Shown: positions 1-4,733, counted from the first letter of the stretch. The stretch: 9,808 bases of DNA from Thermoprotei archaeon (GCA_003661775.1 QMWT01000032.1:1-9808); one strand, 5' to 3'. Translations and numbers: made by a program. Notes: generated by a model from the sequence alone, not told the origin.

Positions 1-1
1 T

Positions 2-400
2 CTATAGTATTCCTCCTAGCTTGATGATGAAGGACTTAAACTTATTTTCTGAATCTTTTTCCAGAACGATAGTTATCGTATCGTAGAATCCACTAAATGA
101 ATTTATTGTTATCTTCTCATGCGATACGTCTATGAATACTTGATAGGGGATATCACCAAGCTTGGTAGAATCTGCTAGAATCATTACGTTTGGAGTTTTA
201 TCAAGTCTAATAGGAAGAGAGTTTCCATCAATTCCAAGAATTAGGATTACTTCTGAAAGTATATTGATGGTGATGTGCCGTGATTCTTTAAACTTGCAGG
301 TGATAGCATATTTATTATCATCTTCCTCTTCCTCGATATATCCCTGATTAGACTCTAGAAATTCTTTCAGAGTCTCTATTAAATCCAGCTTAGGACTCAT
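2..400 (-). CDS. Hypothetical protein, 132 aa
   Basis: I do not recognise this protein. It is complete, with its stop codon at the very left edge of the window. Residues 1-20 form a short helix followed by an acidic stretch (four Glu then two Asp around residues 23-28). The rest looks like alternating beta strands (ITINIL, VILILGI, NVMIL, YQVFIDV, KITINSF, TITIVLE), so a compact cytosolic beta-rich fold is likely. There are no membrane segments and no cysteine pairs. The start ATG (398-400) is preceded by a TATA-like AT-rich region and by an imperfect palindrome at 403-420, the same element found before most genes in the left half. It is divergent from the small gene at 463-624, and the two share a roughly 60-bp promoter region. 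Function is unknown; an early virus-host interaction protein is only a guess. Confidence 0.7.
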   Translation of the reverse strand: MSPKLDLIETLKEFLESNQGYIEEEEDDNKYAITCKFKESRHITINILSEVILILGIDGNSLPIRLDKTPNVMILADSTKLGDIPYQVFIDVSHEKITINSFSGFYDTITIVLEKDSENKFKSFIIKLGGIL

Positions 401-402
401 AC

Positions 403-420
403 TATCCCCTTATAGTGATA
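403..420. promoter_or_regulatory. Palindromic operator-like site A
   Basis: Imperfect inverted repeat, TATCCCCTT facing ATAGTGATA (6 of 9 positions pair). It lies directly upstream of the minus-strand start at 400, between that start and the AT-rich TATA region at 421-440. It is one member of a family of similar sites (see 974, 1560, 1605, 2706, 4145, 4393, 5333 and 5372). Confidence 0.5.
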
Positions 421-440
421 ATAAATACATATAAATATAG
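421..440. promoter_or_regulatory. Shared bidirectional TATA region
   Basis: The AT-rich stretch ATAAATACATATAAATATAG contains TATA-box-like sequence readable on both strands. It lies about 25 nt from the minus-strand start at 400 and about 25-35 nt from the plus-strand ATG at 463, the spacing expected for leaderless archaeal transcripts. Its position argues that the in-frame GTG at 415 is not the start of the plus-strand gene. Confidence 0.45.
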
Positions 441-462
441 GTATCTATCTAAACTGAGATTG

Positions 463-624
463 ATGAGGAAGAGGAAAGAAGATCCTGTAACAGTAACAGT
501 AGATGGAATTCGTTTTAATATACATGATCTTGAAGATGGAAAGACATATTCAGTAGTGTTTAAGGATACACGTTATCTTATCAAGAAAAAAGGTAAAAAA
601 GTAATTATCTATCGTTTACGATGA
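463..624 (+). CDS. Small basic beta-rich protein, 53 aa
   Basis: No family is recognised. I chose the ATG at 463. The reading frame is open back to a GTG at 415, but that part would be encoded by the promoter's TATA region, and the ATG lies at leaderless distance from it. The protein opens with a basic run (MRKRKEDP), then predicted beta strands (TVTVDGIRF, YSVVF, RYLIKK, KVIIYRLR) and ends basic. Such a small, positively charged all-beta protein could bind nucleic acid, as several small archaeal chromatin or SH3-like proteins do, but no diagnostic motif proves this. It is convergent with the gene at 616-936 and overlaps it by 9 nt, the two stop codons interlocking. Confidence 0.55.
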   Translation: MRKRKEDPVTVTVDGIRFNIHDLEDGKTYSVVFKDTRYLIKKKGKKVIIYRLR

Positions 625-936
625 TTTTAGTATCTTATGGATAGTTCTTAGATAACCTGCAGAATTCAGCATTGCGAATAGCTCTGCATGTGTTATTGGT
701 CTTCTTCCAAGTACTTTTTCAAGTAGAGGAATCCATTCCTTATTCCTTACTGTTCCTATTAGCATCATTCCAGCTAAAGCGTCTCCTTCCCCATACTCAT
801 AAGCTACTACACATAATGCTGTAAACAGTTTAAGCTCCTTCTCAGAAAGACCTTTTTCTTTCATCAGCTTACTAAGTACTTTTAACCATTCTTCGCTTTC
901 CAAGACTTTCTTTATCTGCTTCTTATAGAAGCTCAT
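616..936 (-). CDS. Hypothetical helical protein, 106 aa
   Basis: Not recognised. Nearly the whole sequence is predicted alpha-helical: a basic N-terminal helix (residues 1-12), two amphipathic helices to about residue 50, a small-residue-rich segment around 47-62 (YEYGEGDALAGMMLIG), and a C-terminal helical part containing PITHAELFAML, which resembles a turn entering a recognition-type helix. No membrane segment is convincing. The upstream region holds the half-site TATCCCC (940-946) rather than a full palindrome, with a TATA-like stretch at 951-968 shared with the divergent small gene at 997. It overlaps the convergent gene at 463-624 by 9 nt at the stop codons. A DNA-binding role is possible but not supported by any clear motif. 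Confidence 0.6.
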   Translation of the reverse strand: MSFYKKQIKKVLESEEWLKVLSKLMKEKGLSEKELKLFTALCVVAYEYGEGDALAGMMLIGTVRNKEWIPLLEKVLGRRPITHAELFAMLNSAGYLRTIHKILKSS

Positions 937-950
937 TCTTATCCCCTAAA

Positions 951-968
951 AAACTTATATATATTATG
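951..968. promoter_or_regulatory. Shared TATA region for divergent genes at 936 and 997
   Basis: AAACTTATATATATTATG provides TATA-like sequence on both strands. It sits about 15-30 nt from the minus-strand start at 936 and about 30-45 nt from the plus-strand ATG at 997. Confidence 0.4.
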
Positions 969-973
969 AATTA

Positions 974-991
974 TATTCCCTTATAGGTGTA
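974..991. promoter_or_regulatory. Palindromic operator-like site C
   Basis: TATTCCCTT faces ATAGGTGTA (5 of 9 positions pair). It lies between the TATA region and the ATG at 997. It is a weaker member of the palindrome family but has the typical TATTCCCTTA left arm. Confidence 0.45.
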
Positions 992-996
992 TCGGT

Positions 997-1119
997 ATGG
1001 TAAAGGAAATAGATGAGGAAACACTAAAAGCGATTAAAGAAGCAGAGGAAGATATAAAGAAAGGAAGAGTAAGACGTTTAGAAGAGTTCTTGAAAGAGCT
1101 TGAAGAAGAGAAGTCATAA
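997..1119 (+). CDS. Small antitoxin-like protein, 40 aa
   Basis: A short reading frame starting MVKEIDEETLKAIKEAEE and ending ...LEEE-KS. Residues about 18-36 (EDIKKGRVRRLEEFLKELE) closely resemble the C-terminal, toxin-binding tail of Phd/RelB-type antitoxins, which typically reads like (E/D)DI-x-x-GRV-x-x-LEEF-x-x-EL. The DNA-binding N-terminal half of those antitoxins is absent. Support for it being a gene: the codon pattern is uninterrupted, it has its own TATA region (951-968) and palindrome (974-991) at the usual distance from the ATG, and a T-rich tract follows the stop. No RelE, ParE or PIN toxin is encoded next to it. A role in neutralising a host toxin is inference; it may simply be a small helical protein. 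Confidence 0.55.
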   Translation: MVKEIDEETLKAIKEAEEDIKKGRVRRLEEFLKELEEEKS

Positions 1120-1120
1120 G

Positions 1121-1137
1121 ATTTTCTTTTTCATTTT
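1121..1137 (+). terminator. T-rich terminator after the 40-aa gene
   Basis: ATTTTCTTTTTCATTTT directly follows the stop codon. T-tracts of this kind terminate transcription in archaea. It merges into the left arm of the 60-bp element described separately. Confidence 0.4.
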
Positions 1138-1201
1138 GGTGTTAGATGCAAATTTGTAGTGCAGCATGATAGATTACAATCTAACACCTAAATAGAAAAA
1201 G
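1126..1201. repeat. 60-bp bipartite element copy 1, with extended inverted repeat
   Basis: GGTGTTAGAT (1138-1147) is inverted as ATCTAACACC (1179-1188) with 31 nt between. The symmetry extends outwards into CTTTTT (1126-1131) and AAAAAG (1196-1201), with about one base of slippage. The 60-bp core 1127-1186 matches a second copy at 4741-4800: the left 21 bp differ at one base, the right 13 bp (TTACAATCTAACA) are identical, and the 26-nt centre has the same length but an unrelated sequence. This copy lies between convergent genes (997-1119 and 1207-1551), so it could work as a bidirectional terminator. It could also be a structured RNA or a recombination site. Confidence 0.6.
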
Positions 1202-1206
1202 AAGAT

Positions 1207-1551
1207 TTAAGGATCTTCTTCATCAGAAGGCTCAAAGGCCCTCTCTAAGACATCTTCTACTATTTCACTAATACGTGCTCTGATCATCGATTCTACTATC
1301 TGCTTAATATCCACTTCGATCTTTGTGTCTGTTCCTTCAATAATGAATATTGCTTTCCCTTTTTCGATTTTAAACTTTCCTTTCTCGTAAAGACGGTCTG
1401 CTAGTTCTTGGATTATCCTATCTCTGAGTTTCATTGCTACAGCTAATCGAAGCTCTCTCTGTCCTTTAAATGAGTTTATCATGTTTTGTACTAGGGAAGC
1501 TACGTCTTTTGCAAATTCTTCTGCATCAAGTTTGAGTTTTATTTCTATCAT
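1207..1551 (-). CDS. Hypothetical acidic helical protein, 114 aa (paralogue of 1640-1975)
   Basis: Not assigned to a known family. The pattern is an N-terminal strand (MIEIKLKLD), a helix (EEFAKDVASLV), a long charged helix (MKLRDRIIQELADRLYEK), a beta hairpin (FKIEKGKAIFIIEG, KIEVD), another long helix (IVESMIRARISEIVEDVLERAF) and an acidic tail SDEEDP. The gene at 1640-1975 has the same order of elements, and the parts align by eye: KLRDRIIQELADRL with MLKERLLKDLAEEI, IEVDIKQIVESMI with IVIDMDEIKKSLK, and both end in a short Asp/Glu-rich tail. I infer a divergently oriented duplicated pair that might form a heterodimer. Its start is preceded by the palindrome at 1560-1579, and its 3' end faces the 60-bp element. 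It is cytosolic, with no membrane segment. Confidence 0.65.
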   Translation of the reverse strand: MIEIKLKLDAEEFAKDVASLVQNMINSFKGQRELRLAVAMKLRDRIIQELADRLYEKGKFKIEKGKAIFIIEGTDTKIEVDIKQIVESMIRARISEIVEDVLERAFEPSDEEDP

Positions 1552-1559
1552 CGTGTTAT

Positions 1560-1579
1560 GGTTTCCTTTAAGGGAATAT
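1560..1579. promoter_or_regulatory. Palindromic operator-like site D
   Basis: On the minus strand ATATTCCCTT faces AAAGGAAACC (7 of 10 positions pair). It lies between the TATA-like stretch at 1577-1588 and the minus-strand start codon at 1551. With site E (1605-1625) it brackets the divergent promoter of the two paralogous genes. Confidence 0.55.
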
Positions 1580-1604
1580 ATATGTATTGCTTAGCGATAG
1601 CTTA

Positions 1605-1625
1605 ATATTCCCTAAAGGAGAATAT
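1605..1625. promoter_or_regulatory. Palindromic operator-like site E
   Basis: Perfect 6-bp arms ATATTC (1605-1610) and GAATAT (1620-1625) surround CCTAAAGGA. It lies 14 nt upstream of the ATG at 1640, adjacent to the TATA-like CTTAATATT at 1601-1609. Confidence 0.6.
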
Positions 1626-1639
1626 CTAGATGTGATAGT

Positions 1640-1975
1640 ATGAGTGAAATTGAGACTCGAATGGAAGGGAACAAAGTAATCATAATAATCGATGTAGATG
1701 TTCTTGCTAAGGAGCTTCAAGAGTTAGCTAGATCAGTAGTTTTCAAGAAGACACTATTCATAATGCTAAAGGAGAGACTACTTAAGGACTTAGCAGAAGA
1801 GATAGCGAAAAAGATAGAATTTAAGTTTACTGGAGAGAAGATCGTTATTGATATGGATGAGATAAAGAAATCATTGAAAGCTACATTAGACTTAATGATT
1901 AAAGAAAAAGCAGAAGCTTTCCTTAAGGAAACAGTAAGGAAGGTATTTGGAGACTACGATGAGGATTATGAATAA
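1640..1975 (+). CDS. Hypothetical acidic helical protein, 111 aa (paralogue of 1207-1551)
   Basis: Unrecognised family. The N-terminal strands (NKVIIIIDVD) lead into a helix (LAKELQELARSV), a long charged helix (MLKERLLKDLAEEIAKKI), a beta hairpin (FKFTGEKIVIDMD), a C-terminal helix (LDLMIKEKAEAFLKETVRKVF) and the acidic end GDYDEDYE. This is the same order and spacing as in the divergent neighbour at 1207-1551, so I read the two as duplicated genes that have diverged strongly. The ATG follows operator-like site E at leaderless distance. The last 53 nt overlap the 3' end of the convergent hydrolase gene (1923-2675). Function is unknown; heterodimerisation with its neighbour is inference. Confidence 0.65.
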   Translation: MSEIETRMEGNKVIIIIDVDVLAKELQELARSVVFKKTLFIMLKERLLKDLAEEIAKKIEFKFTGEKIVIDMDEIKKSLKATLDLMIKEKAEAFLKETVRKVFGDYDEDYE

Positions 1976-2675
1976 CACACCAAGGAATGAGTCGTAACTC
2001 CCATTCGTTTCTTTTTCCTGGATGTGATAAGATAGGTTTGTCTTCTTTTCTTAATGGAATCCCTAGGCCTTCTCCATGATCTGATGTAATTATAATTTTC
2101 CCATTCATTTTTGGGAGGATCTTCTTAAGATAATCTACGACTAAAATCAAATTCTCTTTATAGGCTTCTACGAGGATGCCTCGCTTCTTATACTCTTCAT
2201 ATTCCTTGATGATTTTATCGGTAGTGTGTAGAGGCGATCCTTTTCCTCCCTCGTAGATTCTAATGTTCAATTTTACCTTTCCTATGAATGGATGATGAGG
2301 CTGAAGAAACCAAAGGATTCTTCTTTTGTATCCTATCATCCTTCGGTAGTATATGGTGAATGCTGTAGTCATATACCAAGGAGGGCATGTCGATAGTCTG
2401 TAATTAAATCCTGCATCAAGTAGGAGATCGAATTTGTCTTTTCGTAGTAGAACGAAGGGATGTCCTGTAAGCACTACACTATTGGGGAGTCTAGGGAATT
2501 TCTCTAGTACTCCTGTAGTTTCTGAAGCTAAGGAGATACGCTTTTCCAGTTTTGCATTAGGATACATCTTCCTGATTTCAGGGAATGCGTATCGCTCGAA
2601 GAAGTCATATCGACAGGCATCTAGGATGACTAACCAATCCCATTCTTCTGCATAATTTACTTGAAGAATCATCAT
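1923..2675 (-). CDS. Alkaline phosphatase/sulfatase-superfamily hydrolase
   Basis: A 250-residue cytosolic-type protein with hallmarks of archaeal sulfatase-like enzymes of the alkaline phosphatase superfamily. An N-terminal strand ends in ILDACRYDFF (D19, C21, D24), which gives the first metal-binding Asp. SETTGVLEKF (51-60) sits where related proteins carry the Ser/Thr nucleophile region, HHPFIG is at 127-132, IIITSDHGE at 194-202 gives the metal ligands D199/H200, and LSHPG at 217-221 has a further metal-ligand His (218) before LRLIPW. Members hydrolyse or transfer phosphate, phosphonate or sulfate esters and often sit in surface-glycan clusters. The substrate here is unknown; modification of glycans or lipids is inference. 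At 250 aa it is compact for the superfamily. ATGs at 2675 and 2672 are both possible starts, at leaderless distance from the TATA at 2696-2705. The 3' end overlaps the 1640-1975 gene. Confidence 0.75.
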   Translation of the reverse strand: MMILQVNYAEEWDWLVILDACRYDFFERYAFPEIRKMYPNAKLEKRISLASETTGVLEKFPRLPNSVVLTGHPFVLLRKDKFDLLLDAGFNYRLSTCPPWYMTTAFTIYYRRMIGYKRRILWFLQPHHPFIGKVKLNIRIYEGGKGSPLHTTDKIIKEYEEYKKRGILVEAYKENLILVVDYLKKILPKMNGKIIITSDHGEGLGIPLRKEDKPILSHPGKRNEWELRLIPWCVIHNPHRSLQIPSLLFP

Positions 2676-2695
2676 AGAAACGTTATATACAAATA

Positions 2696-2705
2696 CTATT
2701 TATAG
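2696..2705. promoter_or_regulatory. Symmetric bidirectional TATA box
   Basis: CTATTTATAG reads CTATAAATAG on the other strand. Its midpoint (2700.5) is exactly halfway between the minus-strand ATG at 2675 and the plus-strand ATG at 2726, about 25 nt from each. That is the archaeal TATA-to-start-site distance, so both transcripts would be leaderless. Confidence 0.55.
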
Positions 2706-2727
2706 ATATTCTCCTTATTGAGAATAT
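2706..2727. promoter_or_regulatory. Palindromic operator-like site F, best copy
   Basis: Perfect 8-bp arms ATATTCTC (2706-2713) and GAGAATAT (2720-2727) are separated by CTTATT. The site runs into the ATG of the methyltransferase gene at 2726, so a bound protein would block both transcription initiation and the start region. It is the most symmetric member of the family. Confidence 0.65.
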
Positions 2728-3403
2728 GTTAAAGGATAGAGTTCAAAAAATTGAAGAACTTATCGATATATCAATGCTGAATAGGGGATATGAGAGATAT
2801 GTAGAGTATGCCTTTGTCTGGAAGTATCTCTCAATGCTCCTAGTTCTTCCTAAAAAGCTAAGATCCAAGATAAAGATCCTTGATGTAGGAGGAGCAGAAA
2901 GTCGATTAAGCAAAACACTAGCAGGACTTGGATTCGATGTTACAGTAATCGATATTCATGAAGATGATTATGGGAAGGCCCGATTTGTAAAAGAGAACAT
3001 TTTAACGTATGAATTTCCAGAGGGATATTTTGATGTCATCATCGCAATTTCTACAATTGAACATGTAGGCCTTCCTTGTTACAAACAAGCTATTCTAAGT
3101 CATGATGGGGATATAATAGCAATGACTAAGATCTATCGATGGTTAAAGCTTGGAGGAATAGCTCTTGTTACACTCCCCTATGGAAAACCTCATCATCCTC
3201 CAGAGTTCGAAAGAGTCTATAACCTGCAATCGTTACAAGAAAGAATCTTATGCTGTAGATGGGAAATCATAGAAGTTCGCTTTGCTAGACAATCAGATGA
3301 TGATCCACATGTGTTTATTGACTGTTCAGAGGAGGAAGCTAGGAATTATGATGCTGTAGTGTTACTCGCATTAAGAAAATATTGGAAAATGGGATATGTG
3401 TAG
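2726..3403 (+). CDS. Class I SAM-dependent methyltransferase
   Basis: 225 residues with a Rossmann-type methyltransferase core. Motif I is ILDVGGAES (51-59), the acidic residue closing strand 2 is D76 in VTVIDIH, FDVIIAISTIEHVG (102-115) is the strand-4 segment with the EH pair, and LKLGGIALVTLPYG (140-153) covers strand 5. The stretch HDGDIIAMTKIYRWLK and the later ERVYN resemble methyltransferases found in surface-polysaccharide clusters (IEHVG...DGDI.AM.EIYR.LKPGG...PYG...R.YN). Methylation of a glycan or sugar nucleotide therefore fits better than methylation of DNA, for which no DPPY/NPPY motif is present. The start ATG lies inside operator-like site F at leaderless distance from the TATA. 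It is the first gene of a two-gene operon; the exonuclease gene begins 3 nt after its stop. The glycan substrate is inferred. Confidence 0.8.
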   Translation: MLKDRVQKIEELIDISMLNRGYERYVEYAFVWKYLSMLLVLPKKLRSKIKILDVGGAESRLSKTLAGLGFDVTVIDIHEDDYGKARFVKENILTYEFPEGYFDVIIAISTIEHVGLPCYKQAILSHDGDIIAMTKIYRWLKLGGIALVTLPYGKPHHPPEFERVYNLQSLQERILCCRWEIIEVRFARQSDDDPHVFIDCSEEEARNYDAVVLLALRKYWKMGYV

Positions 3404-3406
3404 GGG

Positions 3407-4111
3407 ATGAATATGGATTTTATGAGGTATGAGTTTAGGATAAAAGAAGATCTACTCCCAAGGATAATTCCAGATAAACATATAATTGTTGATTTAGAGA
3501 CTACAGGCCTAGAGCCTCCAGAAGACATAATAATTTGTGGAGGGATTTTCGACTGCAAGAAGAGAATAATACGAATATACTTCCTCCCTGATCCCAAGAA
3601 GCATGAGAATTTTAAGCGATTCCTAAGGAACACTATACTATGGTATAAGAACGAAGGCTACGAGATATGGGCCTATAATTCAGAGTTCGAGGAGGATTTT
3701 CTTTCTCTAAGGAATGTTATACGAGATCTAATGGTGTACTGGATCTGTAAGCCAATTCCTTTCGAGGAGAGAGATGAGTTTACATTACGTAGAACGAAGA
3801 TGACTACAGCTACAGATGAAATAATATTAGACATATTGAAGGATAAGGAGACCATGAAACGTATCGATGAGATAAGTAATGGATATGTAAGTTCAAGTCT
3901 TATTCCTAGGATCTACCTTAAACAATGGTTACTTAAAAGGGATGATGAGGCTGTTAGACAGATCGTACATCATAATTATATCGATCTTATACGAGAATAC
4001 TTTGCTCTATGGTTTATCTATAAATCAATTCGTGATATAAAGAGGCTCATTGCAAAAGAATTCTACATCATCCCTAGAGAGATCATAAGAGCGTTAGACA
4101 GAATTCTATGA
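3407..4111 (+). CDS. DnaQ/YprB-like RNase H-fold 3'-5' exonuclease
   Basis: 234 residues carrying the three exonuclease motifs of the DEDD/RNase H-like fold. ExoI is IIVDLETTGLE (26-36, D29 and E31). ExoII is WAYNSEFEEDFL (88-99, N91 and F94, followed by E95/E96/D97 where the family usually has FD). ExoIII is HHNYIDL (188-194, N190 and D193, the YN..D pattern of the YprB/RNase_H_2 group). It probably removes nucleotides from DNA or RNA 3' ends in the cytosol, for example in genome repair, replication or host nucleic-acid degradation. No polymerase domain is attached, and the long insertion between ExoII and ExoIII (about residues 100-185) is helical and charged. It begins 3 nt after the methyltransferase stop. 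GGGG at 3403-3406 (AGGGGATGA) can serve as ribosome binding site for the ATG at 3413; ATG 3407 and ATG 3422 are alternatives. Confidence 0.75.
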   Translation: MNMDFMRYEFRIKEDLLPRIIPDKHIIVDLETTGLEPPEDIIICGGIFDCKKRIIRIYFLPDPKKHENFKRFLRNTILWYKNEGYEIWAYNSEFEEDFLSLRNVIRDLMVYWICKPIPFEERDEFTLRRTKMTTATDEIILDILKDKETMKRIDEISNGYVSSSLIPRIYLKQWLLKRDDEAVRQIVHHNYIDLIREYFALWFIYKSIRDIKRLIAKEFYIIPREIIRALDRIL

Positions 4112-4120
4112 TATAAACGA

Positions 4121-4140
4121 TATATATTTTATTTTTTGTC
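4121..4140 (+). terminator. T-rich terminator after the exonuclease gene
   Basis: TATATATTTTATTTTTTGTC lies 10 nt beyond the exonuclease stop codon. It may double as the TATA region of the next gene. Confidence 0.35.
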
Positions 4141-4144
4141 TATA

Positions 4145-4164
4145 ATTTTCCATTAAGGGGAGAT
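4145..4164. promoter_or_regulatory. Palindromic operator-like site J
   Basis: ATTTTCCATT faces AAGGGGAGAT (7 of 10 positions pair). It ends 8 nt before the ATG at 4173. Confidence 0.5.
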
Positions 4165-4172
4165 TGGAAAGT

Positions 4173-4376
4173 ATGAGGTATGAGGAGTTAGCTATAGGGA
4201 GACAGCTTAGAGACTACGAAATATACAGGATTCTGATGAGGGAAGATCAGAAAGAGATAATAATTGAAGTAACTAATGGAGAGAGGGATTACGAAATAGT
4301 CATTAGTCTTATCGATTTCAAGGGATCACCAAGTCTAGACATTCGAGCTAGGAGAGTAATATTACCTAAACCCTAG
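4173..4376 (+). CDS. Hypothetical small protein, 67 aa
   Basis: Not recognised. The frame is open to a TTG at 4164, but that codon overlaps the operator-like palindrome, so I prefer the ATG at 4173, which gives a start MRYEELAIG. The protein has an amphipathic N-terminal part, then a likely beta sheet (KEIIIEVTNG, YEIVISLIDF, LDIRARRVIL) and ends in PKP. It is too short for an enzyme and carries no metal-binding or membrane motif. It sits 48 nt upstream of the Csx3 homologue but has its own promoter-type site, and a further palindrome separates the two, so they are probably separate transcripts under one control. Its position among presumed early genes is the only functional hint. Confidence 0.6.
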   Translation: MRYEELAIGRQLRDYEIYRILMREDQKEIIIEVTNGERDYEIVISLIDFKGSPSLDIRARRVILPKP

Positions 4377-4392
4377 CGTAACTCTAATATAC

Positions 4393-4411
4393 TATCCCCT
4401 TAAAGAGAATA
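4393..4411. promoter_or_regulatory. Palindromic operator-like site G, upstream of the csx3 homologue
   Basis: TATCCCCTT and AAGAGAATA flank a central A (7 of 9 positions pair). It lies 13 nt before the ATG at 4425, with a weak TATA-like CTAATATACT at 4384-4393 immediately upstream. Confidence 0.55.
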
Positions 4412-4424
4412 GGAATGTGAAACT

Positions 4425-4733
4425 ATGTCTGCAGAAGACCTTGTTAAAATAAGGACAGAGACAGATGAAAAGTACGTTAAAATAGAGTTCGAACTAACAG
4501 AGAACATAATCCCTGCTCAGATACAAGAGATCCTAAGAGTGTTTCCAGATGTGAAAGGCCCAAAGCATTTACTGATATCTGGAAGAGGCCCAATATGGTT
4601 ATATGGAGCACTAATACACAAATATGCTCATTTGGTCCAATCAGTAGCGATCTACGATCCAAAGCAAGGAGGATATGTAGTAGTAGTCTCTCATTCTCCT
4701 GAAGTGAAGGTAGGAGATCTAATCCTTGCTTAA
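4425..4733 (+). CDS. csx3: Csx3/Crn3-family ring nuclease homologue (putative type III anti-CRISPR)
   Basis: A 102-residue protein whose second half strongly resembles Csx3. It has ISGRGPIWLYGALIHKYAH (51-69), then YDPKQGG (77-83), VVVVSHSPE (85-93) and VGDLI (96-100). From memory, Archaeoglobus Csx3 reads VISGRGPIWL..FLAHKYAH...YDPRLG..VVQSH...GDVI, an almost continuous match. Conserved candidates for the active site are H65, H69, D78 and H90. The usual Arg after DP is Lys80, and there is one extra residue between D78 and H90. The protein stops two residues after GDLI, so the C-terminal tail seen in Archaeoglobus is missing. Csx3 (Crn3) is known to bind and cleave cyclic tetra-adenylate, the activator of type III CRISPR ancillary nucleases. 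No cas gene is present here, so an anti-CRISPR role is the simplest inference. Operator-like site G precedes it and a T-tract follows it. Confidence 0.85.
   Translation: MSAEDLVKIRTETDEKYVKIEFELTENIIPAQIQEILRVFPDVKGPKHLLISGRGPIWLYGALIHKYAHLVQSVAIYDPKQGGYVVVVSHSPEVKVGDLILA

Noticed and set aside
415..462. GTG at 415 as the start of the small plus-strand gene, adding 16 residues
   Set aside because: The added segment is the AT-rich TATA region of the divergent promoter; the ATG at 463 lies at the right distance for a leaderless start.
940..960. A further palindrome upstream of the gene at 936
   Set aside because: Only the left half-site TATCCCC is present; the right half does not pair, so I mention it only in the gene entry.
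1127..1186. The 60-bp element and its second copy as a mini-CRISPR (repeat-spacer-repeat)
   Set aside because: The conserved parts inside each copy are inverted rather than direct repeats, the blocks differ in length, and the copies are 3.6 kb apart.
2726..3403. Methyltransferase as a restriction-modification enzyme
   Set aside because: No DPPY/NPPY or PC-type catalytic motif, no target-recognition region and no neighbouring endonuclease; the C-terminal half fits glycan-cluster methyltransferases.
4164..4172. TTG at 4164 as the start of the 67-aa gene
   Set aside because: It overlaps the palindrome at 4145-4164, and the ATG at 4173 is better placed relative to the start positions of sister genes.
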